DNA of 64,000 nucleotides from Collybiopsis luxurians FD-317 M1. Taxonomy: Eukaryota > Basidiomycota > Agaricomycetes > Agaricales > Omphalotaceae. The position numbers and the translations under genes are program-made. The notes beneath the pieces are model-generated. The model had not been told where the DNA came from. It made no database searches and saw only the letters and a program-made list of their open reading frames with translations. This document shows, piece by piece, positions 11,490 to 22,273 of the stretch. How positions within the stretch are numbered: the first letter of the stretch is position 1; the number at the start of each line of letters is the position of its first letter. The stretch is from assembly GCA_000827265.1 (NCBI GenBank), contig KN834757.1:124001-188000 (forward strand), written 5' to 3'.

Positions 11490-12640
11490 AATTGATGCTG
11501 GCTTCAAATACAAGAATGTGAAGCAACACTGTAGATGAAGGTAGGCACAACAATAATGTTATTATTGCCAGACATTACAGGTGAGGATTCTACTCTATCT
11601 GTATTGCCCCTGACTCCACTTAGAAGGGCAAAGGCTTCTCCTCCCAGTCTGTCAGTGGAAGAGTCAGAATGGGTGGAGCAATACAGAGAGGAGAGCGTAC
11701 CTCCAGGTGAATAACTCCCAAGGTCATAAATTGTTGCTGCAGTGATAGATGAATCAGGAATGTCGAGGGCATTAGAAGCAGTGATTGGAGCAGTTGTGGT
11801 TGGGTTTGGCTTAATAGGTTCCATTCCTTTTGGAGTGTTGTACCATTGGGAAGCTTTACCTTCACTTCCTCTCCTGTGAGCCCAACAGTTCTTTTTGACA
11901 TGGCTGACTCATTTACAATTATCGCAGACAATACCAGAATTAGGCCTGCCCAAAACAGCAAGAGCATTGGGAGCTGTAGCTGTGTTTGAGGACAAATTAG
12001 AGGACTCCAGCATCATATTGTATTCAATGAGGGCTCATTTGAGATCAGAATAGGCACCGGCTCTATGAGTTTGAAGAATCCACAACTGTTCCATAGACAA
12101 GGATGTAAGGAACTGGGACTACAAGTCATCATCGGAGATGGTACACCCCACATCACTGGCAGCTTTACAGAGAGCTTTGAGCTGTTTGAAGTATTGTTTG
12201 AAAGGGGTGCCAGCTGTGTACTTATATTGCTGGATGCACTCCTTCACAAGAGTTTGAGCAGCAGCAGAGGTGGTCTTGTATTCCATAGTAAGTCAAGTCC
12301 ACATCCTGTTAGCAGACATGTCCTGAGTGATGCCAATAGGTTGGAGGTCCTTGATATTCTGGTAAATGATCCCAGCTAGCCAACCATCCTGGAGTTCCCA
12401 CTCTTCAAATGATGGAGTATGAGAGTTAATAGGCATTGTACTAGTAACAGCAGGGGCAGCATTTGCAGCTGGGGTAGCTGGCATTGAGAGGGAGCCATCA
12501 AGGTACCCTCCGAGGCCAGTAGAATGAGCAACATTCTTATGTGGTCTCAGAAGACAGCCCAGTTACTGAGGCCAACAAGTTGGCAATCCTCAGGAAAGAC
12601 AAGGAGATTGGGGAGGGCATTTGTATTGGAGGAAGACATA
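11490..12640 (-). pseudogene. Copia Gag remnant with zinc knuckle
   Basis: The Gag frame begins near 12640 (MSSSNTNALPN) and shows a UBN2-like segment (EYKTTSAAAQTLVKECIQQY, then FKQYFKQLKALC). It continues to a CCHC knuckle, CDNCK-stop-VSHVKKNCW (about 11890-11935), where the stop is TGA (11909-11911). A second TGA lies at 11504-11506. The C-terminal part runs into the protease region. Not functional as it stands. Confidence 0.72.
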
Positions 12641-12674
12641 AAGGAGGTCAAAATAAGGTGTCAGTTTAGGATAA

Positions 12675-12855
12675 CATCAGGAAAAATGGGTTGAGCTTGG
12701 GGTTACATAATGACAACCTTGGGGAACCTAAGAAGGTAACCTGAGGTTGGACAGTGAAAGCCCAGGTAAACTAAGTGCTTGAAGTGTCCTATTCTTCTTA
12801 GGTTTCCCAAGGTTGTCATCATTTAACCCCAAGCTCAACTCTATTTTTCCTGATG
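12675..12855. repeat. Inverted repeat in the copia 5' leader
   Basis: Arms 12675-12735 and 12794-12855 are about 61 bp each and pair with about five mismatches (CATCAGGAAAAATGGGTTGA against TTTTTCCTGATG at the far end), with a 58-bp loop. The hairpin lies between the 5' LTR and the Gag start. It leaves only about 11 nt for a primer-binding site next to the LTR. Confidence 0.75.
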
Positions 12856-12866
12856 AAGTGCATTTC

Positions 12867-13178
12867 TGAATGCGAATCTGAAAGATCTATAATCCTATGT
12901 AAGTACACACAACCTCAGAATGGGAGACAAGTTCTCAGGGTTAGACTGAAACTTGTACTGATGTATATACTGAGTAAAAGGAATAAGTATTAGGAGAAAA
13001 TAGGAAGTAAGAAAGATGAACCAAAAGCACAGAGACAACTGCACGGAGGCATAGCAGTTGTAGTCAGCCTGCTCTGCTTCCATGGAGGCCCATTACCGAC
13101 ACACCACAGGACACCCAATACACTCACATGACCATATGTGTCTACACACTGTTATGTGTAGCCCCTTCATATTCAACA
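12867..13178 (-). repeat. Copia 5' LTR
   Basis: Partner of 7351-7663. In element orientation it begins TGTTGAATATGAAGGGGC and ends ...GATTCGCATTCA. Confidence 0.86.
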
Positions 13179-13889
13179 GAATCATTATTCAACATGTGGT
13201 CACTCTCTGTGGCTTCAATCTCTTATGTAATGCTTAGTTCTAGTCCTCCTGGATTAAAGATAAGGACTGCTATATGTCTAATCATGTGTTATTGATACAA
13301 TATTTGCTTGCATGTAACAAATTTTGCACTCATTGTGCCTTGCTCAAAAAAAATAATTTACAGCTGGGTCAACCCTAACTTTGACCCTGACTCAACCCAA
13401 CCCTGACCCAGCCACCTGACCCTGGCCCAAACCCGGGGTTCATGACCCAACCTGATCATACACAACCCTATTCACTCCCAGAGCCAGCCACTCCACTGGA
13501 GTCCAGACTTGGACACCAATGAGCAGTCACAGCAGCAGTGGGATACTAGATGGACTGCTTTCACTCTCATGGAGTTCCCAAAGTAGGAAGAGGACAATAT
13601 AATGAATTCTTTACAGGACTCAGATGATTAAGTAGCATAAATATAATAAATCCTAAAATACACCTAAAATGCTCTTAATTAAGACCAATAATTAAGGTAT
13701 TAGTTCCTAATATACTTGCGAGGCCTTAATTAAGGCCTTAAGCACATCACTGAGAATCTACCCATGCGCATGTATGTAGGATGGATTCACCCTGTAAGAG
13801 AAGATATGTTTTATTGCTGCAACAATTAGCAAAATAACTCCCTTACTAGCCGCGATACCATACAGTCCATACCATCTCCCAACTCAGTC

Positions 13890-16800
13890 TCACTGATACT
13901 CCGGCGGAGGCTCATACTGCCCGCTCACTCTCATCTCTTCCATTTCCCTTCGTAGATTCTCCATCTCCTCTCTTAACTCGGCTGCAGCATCTGCTGACCA
14001 CATGCTCGAACTTGCGGCTGTCACAGAGCTTAGTTCAGTAGAATTGTCGAAGTTGTTGTTAGCCAATGGCAGTTTTCTGAGAGAAAGTCTTGCTCGCGGA
14101 CGAGGGGTAGGATTTTGGAAAAGCTCAGCTTTTTCACGATGAAGGGATGGATCAGGTTGATTGATGTTGAAAGATTGCGATGAAGGGAATACCCTCTCCC
14201 TCTTGGATCTGAACATGGCGAATCTTATAGGTTCTTTTTGGTTAATGTCAAGCCCTATACTGTTCCTTGTACGACGCCGGTGATACAGCAAGAGTCCAAG
14301 AGCTATGAGGGCAAAAAATGCAACTCCGCCCACAACACTTCCGGCAATTGTACCAGCTTTGGATTTACTCGAATGGGAGTTATCATCACTGGTACCACTG
14401 AGTGAGCTGGTATTAATTGTCTTCTTTGGGAGGCTATGAATGATATTCTCCCCAATGAGTGGGTCAAACTACATCAGGTTGACAGGTCCAAACTTACTTG
14501 AGGGCAAGCAGCGCATACATCGCTCCTTGAGCAGGACTGAAAAAAGTTTAGCGTCTTTTCTCCGAAAGCTGAGATTATGACAAGTCACCTCGCCGCTCCG
14601 CCTTTAGGATTGCCACTAGATGTGTCATACATTGTGGGAAAAACAACAAATTCATTCCGATTTGACGCGGCCGCATGTACCATGGACACCAAGGCATCCC
14701 GTGTCTTTGAGTCAGTAACAGTTCCGGCAGTGAGGATTGTCCAGTGAGATATGGCTATACCATCTTGGTTGCTGTCAAATGGTAACCCAAATGATTGAGC
14801 TGTGCAAACCATCAACCATCCATGAGAATTATTCAAAAATTGGCTTCAACTCTCACCTGAGGAAGCAGCATTCGAGTACCAGAGAGTCTGATTGCTGTAA
14901 ATCTGCGAGATTTGGATTGATTCATGGGAACTGATGAGTTTTGAAAGGCCAAGACTTACAATTTCATCCACAAGATTGAACCCAAAAAGCTTATCAGGAT
15001 AAAGATTATACATTAAACTCCAAGAGCTTGATGCGCCGTATGTCGAAGTCAAATTGCCTGAAGACCCAGCAAGTCGTTGCCACTGAGAGCTCAGTGAGGA
15101 GGCAGTACCCTGTAGCATGGATGATAGAGCGGATGTGAAAAACAGACTGGAATGAGCATACCGAATAATTCTTGTAGTCATCCAGCTTTCCTAATGCCTG
15201 ACTAATTGCAGCCATAGACCTGATAGCAATGATTCCATTAATGGCCAAGTTGGTCATATTGGGATTGCTTAACCCATCCGCAGAGATACTAGAGAGGTAA
15301 AGGCAAACATTAATTGACAGCGAAAGATGTCACTCGACAGAAATGTAACAGTGTTCGGACTTACTATCCAGTCGGCATCAACGGGTTGTCTAAAATAAGT
15401 GTGTCGGTCCATTTTTTCAACGTGGGGTACTAGAATTCAGAATCAAAAACAATGTATCAGCCACCTATTTCAATTCTCAGGCATACATCTGAAAGATGAG
15501 GTGGAAAATATTAGAAGCAACAGAAAGCGTACATATGGCTGTAATAAAGATCCGTCACCGGTGAAAGTTGCATGCGCCCACACCATAACCAACATATCAC
15601 GCACACTCTCCATTGACGACGCTAGTGCCGGATTACTATTGCCGATAGCGGAGGGGAATGCGTCACCCAAGTCTTCGGCAGCAAAACCCTCATTGTACAA
15701 CCCAGATGATTCAAATTGCAGAAGAGGTTCAAGAAGATATCCAACCCAAGAAGGATTAAAATATAAAATTGCTGGCAGAGCAGCGCATAGAACTTCAACT
15801 GGGTTCGTTCGCCTTTAGACATTTCAGATATCAAAAGATGTGTCTGTTCATTACACGCACAAGCTGACTTACTGAGAGTTCCCGATGTCTTTCATAAAAA
15901 TCAGGACATCAGACTTATTTAATTGTCCATCTGAACCAAATCCGACAGTGATATCCATTCCAGCCATGGTTTGTCGTGATGCTAAAGAAACTAAGTCTGC
16001 ATAGTTAGATGATATATTGTTTGCATCCGACATGATCTGGTTATCCAGAGCAACTGCACGCTGCAGAGCACTTGAGGCGTTGCTCATGAAATCTGACAAC
16101 TGCGAAGAACAATGAGGGATAAGTGACATATACATGCTGAAATAGCATACCGCTGTTTCAACATTGATGTATTTTGTGAAAAAATAAGGCTGGCGAGTTT
16201 GGTTCCCAGCAGCAGTGGTGTAGATGATGTCCGGGTTTCGAACAAGACCAATACCCCACACTACTGGAGACAAAGTGGATGTAATGTTGCCTAGATCGGT
16301 GCTAAAAGCGAAAACCGGCTGAAGACCGCTGTCAAGGAAACATTATTAGAACCTACTGTTTCAAAAAAAAATAAAAACCGCCTTAGGGAGGATTAAATAC
16401 TTACGCCGCGACATCGCTGTTATTGTAATCAGTATTTTGAGCATTGTTTAGCTTGCCATTGTCGAGAAATGCTGTGCGAACGAGGCCAGAAAGGCCAGTT
16501 TGATAAGTAATACCGATCCCCTGAGACCTCTGTCAGTCAATGAAAACAATGTTCAAATGCCAGAGCGCACTGCATTCATGGCAAGGTAGGCGACTGCATC
16601 CTCTGCCACATTACTCGACTCTGTCATGTACTGAAAAGGAAGACGCTGTGCCTCGTGGTAAATAATGGAATTACTTTTGGTGGTATTCCACTGTATATTA
16701 TTGTTTATGATATTGACCGGGTTGGATGATAAAATTTCTACTTGACAGAAGGGATGATTCATTGAACCCCGACACAAGAATCAAAAAGAAACTGACCACC

Positions 16801-17887
16801 AGTAATATCATAATAAACTTGAAGGGAATGAGGATCTCTGTCTATTGAAGAAGCTTCAAAATAGACATAAGTGAATGGGAAGGATTGTAAAACTAAATCG
16901 CCAGGCTGGGCCCAAAAAGCAAGGCATTAGGATTGAAGAGATGTCTAGAGGAAGTCTGTATACTTACCTCAATTGGACTAAGGAAGGTAACATTTATCGC
17001 CACGGTTCCTGCTGTCATACTTAAAATAGAGCGAGTGGGGGTGACTTGGTAGTTGTTGAAAATGGGGGGGGTTACAGTAGCATTATTGCTTGGTTTGACA
17101 TTTGGAATGGGACCACCTAGCCACTCGTAGAAAATGTTGTCCACCCGTAAGAGTCCACTCCAGGACAAGGTCTACAGAAGGAGATTTTTCATCAGCACTT
17201 GTATCCAAGTATTTTGAGGGCAGTCATATACATGATTGGTTGTCCAGAAATCACCCAATGCCACAGCTATTGTTCACAATCTTTGGTGCTACCAAACAAA
17301 CGATTGTGAACAATCCTTTGGTAACTACCAGTGACCACCCTAAGATCAAGCAATGTTGCAGGCAGTTCCCGTTAGAGCTAGCTCTGCTAGCCCTAACATG
17401 TGGGAACTGTCTGCGACATTGCCAACAAATGGCTCTATTGGGGGGTCAGGTAGGTGGTTAGGTGGTTAGATGGTTAGGGTTAGGGGTTAGGCTCGCGCCT
17501 TCGGCGCGCTGGGGTAGGGGTTAGGCGCACCCGCAGGGTGCTCGCGCGGAGCGCGAAAGGTTTGGGGTTAGGGTTAGGTTAGGGTTTAGGGTAGTTACAT
17601 CTGATCTTATCTATTTTAGGGTGGCTTCGACTGGTGCGACCAAAGGATTGTGCACAAACATTCATTTGGTAGCACCAGTCAAATTGTGCACAATATCTGT
17701 CGCAGGGGCTCCAGAAATTTGGGCATGAATGAGACCCATTAGCAGGTGTTGTCGTTGAAATATAAGGTAGATAAGCCTGCAGGTAGGGAGACCGGACAGC
17801 GAGAGGAATTGCGGGAGGTTGAATAGATTGACTCAATGCCAGCACGAGAAAAAGAGAAGCATAAGCAAGGAAGAGTAGAAGTAACAT
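13890..17887 (-). pseudogene. Glutaminase A-like gene, copy C, exon 1 interrupted by a MITE
   Basis: Closest to copy B in sequence and exon layout: signal peptide at 17887, PPAIPLAVRSPYLQAYL, LSWSGLLRVDNIFYEW, TPTRSILSMTAG, WGIGLVRNPDIIY, SRQTMAGMDITVG, SGLYNEGFAAEDLGDAF, LYPDKLFGFNLV, GLPFDSNQDGIAISHWT, then a membrane segment and a tail ending EPPPEYQ. Exon 1 is broken after NGSHSCPNFW by the 459-bp MITE-T copy 2 (17252-17710). Translation into the MITE meets a stop after about thirty codons. Only some five codons plus the donor site lie beyond the insertion, so splicing from a donor inside the MITE could in principle rescue the gene. The remaining exons show no obvious damage, so the insertion looks recent. 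Confidence 0.8.
17252..17710. mobile_element. MITE-T copy 2 with TTAGGG-like tract and GC-rich mini-hairpins
   Basis: Flanked by a perfect 8-bp duplication CCAGAAAT (17244-17251 and 17711-17718) inside copy C exon 1. It runs from CACCCAATGCCACAG to GTCGCAGGGGCT and matches 6480-6813 in reverse. The central tract (about 17455-17595) alternates TTAGGG-like units with three tiny hairpins: GCGCC-TTC-GGCGC, GCACCC-GCA-GGGTGC and TCGCGC-GGA-GCGCGA. Copy 1 lacks the hairpins, which makes copy 2 about 125 bp longer. Ends and duplication length fit hAT. Confidence 0.85.
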
Positions 17888-19560
17888 GGCTGCCTATCAG
17901 TTACTTTCTCGGGAACACTCCAAAAGTTCAATAAGAGGTAGAAACCGCCGTAGACAGTGAAGGGTATCAGGACATACAGGACAGACCCAGGTCCGATGTA
18001 AATATATAGAGCCAAAAAAAAATAGTGGAGGCAGTGACCCGACAATCGTTACAATCATCCAAAAAGATCTGTTCTATATATACTTATATGAAGATCGACA
18101 CGGACCTGCTAAGACGCTTATTAGTCACTTGCCTGGAAGAATTCCCGAGGTTCAATGAGAGGAGGAAACTGCTGTTGAAGATGAAGCGCATTTGAAGACG
18201 AAAGGCATTAGTCTGATATACATGTCTACGGAGAAAAATAAAAATAAAAATAAAAATAACCAGGACAAGCCGTGAGGCGACAGTCGCTACAGTGTCCCGT
18301 CATCTTCAAAACTTGAAGAATTCATGCTATACCCATATGAGCATCAGAACGAAAATCCCTAAGAGCCCCATCTGATATTGCATTGCTTACTGGCCAGCTG
18401 ATGGATTGTCCTTCCCGGTTTTGCCTTACCAGCATACAGGTGTGCTGGTTTGCTGGGAGCATTCATTTAGAGGTAAGGTCTGTCGCCCACCTGCTGCCTG
18501 GAGCCGAGAGCTGGTATACTAGTGTCATAATCTTTGAGACATAAACCATCCTTGTATCGCTGTTGCTTGTGCTTAGATCAGCTAATAATAATATTTGTTC
18601 ACATCACTTAGGAGCTAGGGATAATGATAAATTCACACTTGAAAGCCAGGGAAACTTGACCCTTTCCCTACCTTCCGTAACATATCACTTCACTGAGTCG
18701 GTGTATCCTAGGAACACAGAACCAACTCCTAGGCTCTAGCTTTGCGGCTGTGGTCAGCCATCTAGTTAGTCAACCTGGCAAGCGAATAGAAGAGTAGTTG
18801 CTAGTACCAGTTGTCACTTCAAGGTTTGATTCAACGGGTACTTGCTTGAGCCAGAGCATTAGGTGGAAAGGATGGGTGTGTATGGATGGTTATTCAGCGG
18901 AACAGAAAGCTAATAAAAGAACCTGAATGAGTCTGGTTGTTCAGACATCCAGCAAGAATGATACTCGATCAGATTCTCGGACTTCCGGGCTGTGTACGAC
19001 AGCGACTCATTAGGGTTTGATGGTTAACAGCACGGATACAATGCAAGGTGCGATGTGCTCTCATTGGCTCCTGCGTGACCGTGTACGTTCATATCCTCAA
19101 AAAGTGAACGAGTAAACAAAGTGGGTCGATAAATTCTCTCCAGAAAGTTATATACGCACATCGTAGCAAGTGCTTCGTGCAATGCCATTCACTATACCTC
19201 CGGATCTCCTGGTCGAAGGACAAACTAGAATGTCGAATATTAGAGTTTGTGCACCACTCCTCTCTCAGGCTAAGAGTACGCAAACCGATCGCTAAGGTAG
19301 AAAGCTTTGAAACGTCCTCAGTCTCTTGACCTTTCCACCGGAGCAGTCAAGGTATATTGAATGCGTGCGTCCTCTGACGGGAAAACAGCCAATGCCATTA
19401 TCAAAAGCCAGTCCCGTCCAGTCCTGTCTCCACGTTCCGCTGTTGATTAGCACTAACATTCGCATCCACATCCACCTCACCCTCTCCTCCGCGCGATAGC
19501 CTCCTTGCCGCTGTTAACAGTCGTCGCTCCAGCAAATACCGGCGTATTCACATTGATCTC
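17888..19560. other. 5' flank of GtaA copy C and unassigned sequence
   Basis: No gene was recognised. The part nearest 18500-18700 resembles the flank of copy B. A short (AAAAT)n simple repeat lies at about 18234-18258. Confidence 0.4.
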
Positions 19561-20000
19561 TCGCAGCTTGACAATGAAAAACTGGTCCTGTATATAGGAC
19601 CTCTCAGCGAGCAGTAAACTTGCGGTTGCACTTCTTTGTTTACAGACGTGCCTTCGATTTGGAAGATGAGTTTGGCCACGTTTCGAGAGTATTATGACTC
19701 CATCATCTGCATCCGGGTGTGTCCGCTTCAGTCGATTGGCCCCTGTGAGAACAACAACAATGAAGAGGATGATACTGAACTGGGCAAATGAAGGTGCCCA
19801 ACAAAGCCAAAAAGTTGGTGAAAGAACACCAAAAACGAGTTCCGCAGGTCATCTAATGTCAAGAGGAGTGAAGAAGGCGGTGTCTTATCGAGGAATGAGT
19901 CTAACATTCAAGGGGCATGGTCTTCAAGGTCGCATGAGATGGAACAAAAAGAACAAAGGGGTAGCGAAATTGTTGGATAAACTAGATACAAGGCAGGATG
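19560..20000. repeat. Dispersed repeat family R1, copy at 19.7 kb
   Basis: Shares CTCTCAGCGAGC..AACTTGCG.TTGCACTT and TTTACAGACGTGCCTTCGA with 52675-52740, and AGTTCCGCAGGTCATC with 6115-6135 and 52930-52955. The minus strand gives short peptides related between copies (VNKEVQPQVYCSLRG against VDEQVQSQVQGSLRA), suggesting a shared, now degenerate coding origin. Family unknown. Confidence 0.45.
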
Positions 20001-20420
20001 AATCAGAGTTTCCGGAGTGCTTACCCTCTCGGTTATCAAACACAAAAGGAATGTGGAATCGCACATGTAACTCAACGGCAAAAAGAACGATAAATAAAAC
20101 TATAGATACACACACAATTTGAACATTCTGGAGAACTGGTGATCCAAATAGATGGAAGTCTCTTTTCAACCTAGATCACGATGTGAACTCGAGACGAATT
20201 ATGGCAGAGACAGGCGTTCGTTAGAGATCGTTTTCCACCTCGAAGGCGCAGAGAGTGATATTCGAAGGACATGGATATGACCGAAGGATGAAAGTGATGG
20301 AAGTGCCCTAGAGCTTATAGGAGGCTCGATGTGATGCCTGTAAAAGGACATTACCACCAAGTCGTCGATCATCGCAAATCGCAACCTATGACGTCTATGT
20401 CTCGCCTCTCCCAGTGCCAC

Positions 20421-20430
20421 TATATAAAGG
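20421..20430 (+). promoter_or_regulatory. TATA box of the HVA1-type gene
   Basis: TATATAAAGG lies 91 bp before the ATG at 20512, on the coding strand. Confidence 0.55.
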
Positions 20431-20511
20431 TATAAGTCGACAAACATACCACTCTAACCTCGCATCAGAATTATAAGTAACCCCCAGACTTATCTCAAAC
20501 CATCTTGAAAA

Positions 20512-20988
20512 ATGGCCGATAAAATCAACGAAGGACAAGAAGTTTCGTAAGTACTTTTCCGTTTTCCCACTTAGTTTGAAGAATTCATCTATTCCCCTCC
20601 TTCTCTCGCTCCGATAGATGGAAATGGGGCACCAGCAACGTCACTGGTACCGTTGACGAAATCGTTACCGAGGAAGGAGAGTCAGCTCAGGTCACTAGTA
20701 ACAAGGTATTTCCATCGCACTCCGGCAACGCATCTTGACTCACCTTCGACGAAATTCCACCCCTATATAGGGCAACACCGTAACACGCAAGTCCAGGGGA
20801 GAAGACGATCCCGCAGTGAAGATTGCTCGGGACGGGGTGAGTCGTTTGTTTTTATCCCAAATCTATTCCCTTTCGGTCTGCTTGCCTTTGAACACAAAAT
20901 CTTACTGATTCGACCTTGTTTGCTTTGAATCGGATAGAACGATGTTGTCAAACTGGCGCACGAATTAAATGAAGTCAAGGAAGCGTAG
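20512..20988 (+). CDS. Small HVA1/TUDOR-type (DUF2945) protein
   Basis: Four exons (20512-20546, 20618-20705, 20771-20836, 20938-20988) with clean GT-AG borders join in frame to a 79-residue protein starting MADKINEGQEVSWKWGTSNV. The motif VSWKWG....GTV, with the following acidic/Thr strand and TRKSRGEDDPAVKI, is the signature of the hypervirulence-associated TUDOR-domain family (DUF2945), small basic-acidic proteins common in fungi and bacteria. The length is typical. The C-terminus VVKLAHELNEV also fits. Function is not established; the fold suggests peptide or nucleic-acid binding. A TATA box lies 91 bp upstream. Exon 1 has only 35 nt, so the gene is easily missed by ORF calling. Confidence 0.85.
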
Positions 20989-22273
20989 ACCGTACACGTA
21001 GGATTATCTTAGGAGAATTGTACATTACATCGGACTGCAACTTTGATTAATTTCAGCATCTCAGACAGTTGGAATATCGTCGAAGTCAGAACTAACCTCA
21101 GAACACATGCGGCTGACACCGTACAGAGTAGTTTCAAAAGGTCTTCGTAGAGCTCCTGAGCAGGGTAAGCCATCCAATCGAGGTAGTGCGTTTCGACTCA
21201 ATAGAACAAAGTCAGGGTGGTCCTACGAGGGACAGTAAATTGCTTAGGTTATGAACCGCTCCCTTGAACCTTCTTCATCGCCTCATCTACCAGATGATCA
21301 AGGCGTTGACAGCACATACACCCCAGTAGAATCCACCTCTGAGTCCCCCCATTCCGATTCCTCGAGGGAGTCTTCGACACGTCGATCTGAGAATATAATA
21401 AACTTAATAGCGATACACCTTCCTTCTCAAGGCTTCATAGTCATTTCCCGAGGCTTGCATTTCGTGCATTAGCATTTCCTCCAAAGAGGTGTACCAGTAC
21501 GACATCCGGGAGGGAGGATTAGACGGAAACGCCGCGGGATCGCTCGAGTCCGACCTGCCTGAAAGATTCAGAGGCAGACAGGGAAGAGCAAGAGAGAGGA
21601 GTCAAGTAGATTACTAGATATGCCACGAACACGCGTGTATAATAACTAATAAGGTGATCGCGAAGTCTGTCATGGGAATATATACCGTCGTCTGCGATAG
21701 CGAATATCCAGAAATCGGTGTCATTTCTGTCACCAATGCACTCCGAGTCGCAGGTTGGTCTCCTAGCAAGGGACGTTCGTCGCACCGCTGAATCCGAAAG
21801 CATCCTACAACTTGAACTCTTGTAGATAAATATCAAGTTTTGCATGGCCATGGAGTCGCTAGCTGTTGTGCGCGCTTTGAAGGTTTCGTATTCGGCTGGA
21901 GCTATACGCGTGATTGTATCTCTCGTTGAGCGAGACTTGCGATTGCGACAGGGATTGTTGGTAAAAGGCCATCGACGTTGGAGAACAGGAGTGTGATGCG
22001 ACTGGCGCCCGCGCGGGTCCGCGACGAGTGCCGGAATACAGCGGTAAAATACTCTACATTTCGTTTGTTAAGATCCCAAAACCTCTCAGCTCGTACGTTT
22101 CAAAGCAACTTGGGTTACCAACGTCTTTCGGCCGTTCATCAGTGCCAAGTTCAAGTTCGCTATTCGCTGTACAAAAATTAACTTTTTCATCTTCTATACA
22201 TATAACAATACATTCTCATACGGGAGCATCGAATACATACGTTACACCCAAACCCACAGAGAACGCGACACGT
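20989..22273. other. Unassigned sequence between HVA1-type gene and CSN5
   Basis: CpG-rich unique-looking DNA. Open frames exist (21251-21472 plus, rich in Ser/Pro; 21519-21851 minus) but none matches a family I know and none has supporting splice structure. A low-expression or lineage-specific gene cannot be excluded. Confidence 0.35.

Larger units (their letters stand above)
7351..13178 (-). mobile_element. Ty1/copia LTR retrotransposon, decayed
   Basis: This 5.8-kb element reads on the minus strand. It has two LTRs of about 312 bp (7351-7663 and 12867-13178), a polypurine tract against the 3' LTR, and remnants in copia order: Gag with zinc knuckle, protease region, GAG-pre-integrase, integrase, reverse transcriptase, RNase H. 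Integrase preceding reverse transcriptase is diagnostic of copia. Several in-frame stops and frame changes show it is inactive. A foldback element sits in the RNase H part. I could not find a 5-bp target duplication beside the LTRs. Confidence 0.88.
7206..13469. mobile_element. Second hAT-like element inserted in MITE-A, itself split by copia
   Basis: The left end CTAAGGTTGTGCATGG and right end CATACACAACCCT form short imperfect terminal inverted repeats. It is flanked by ATTCGCTC (7198-7205) and ATTCACTC (13470-13477), an 8-bp target duplication with one mismatch. The uninterrupted MITE-A copy at 33.7 kb contains a single related site there. The element's own DNA is 7206-7350 plus 13179-13469 (about 436 bp). 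It is rich in imperfect TGACCCAACC-type repeats and has no open frame. Confidence 0.62.
7013..13752 (-). mobile_element. hAT-like MITE family A, split by nested insertions
   Basis: The outer pieces, about 7013-7205 and 13478-13752, align end to end with the reverse complement of the intact copy at 33462-33928. Examples are the CTGGCACAGCGACAAAT, CACTCTCTTGCACTTCCTTTT and GAGCCAGCCACTC blocks, and the right terminus CCTTAAGCACATCACTG. The element itself would be about 470 bp; the rest is later insertions. The left terminus is decayed and no clear target duplication was found. Confidence 0.6.

Noticed and set aside
17455..17600. A chromosome end or true telomere at the TTAGGG-like tract
   Set aside because: The repeats are short, irregular, internal to a MITE and flanked on both sides by a target duplication inside a gene.
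19694..20122. 142-codon plus-strand ORF as a gene
   Set aside because: It overlaps dispersed repeat R1, is low-complexity basic and has no family resemblance or intron support.
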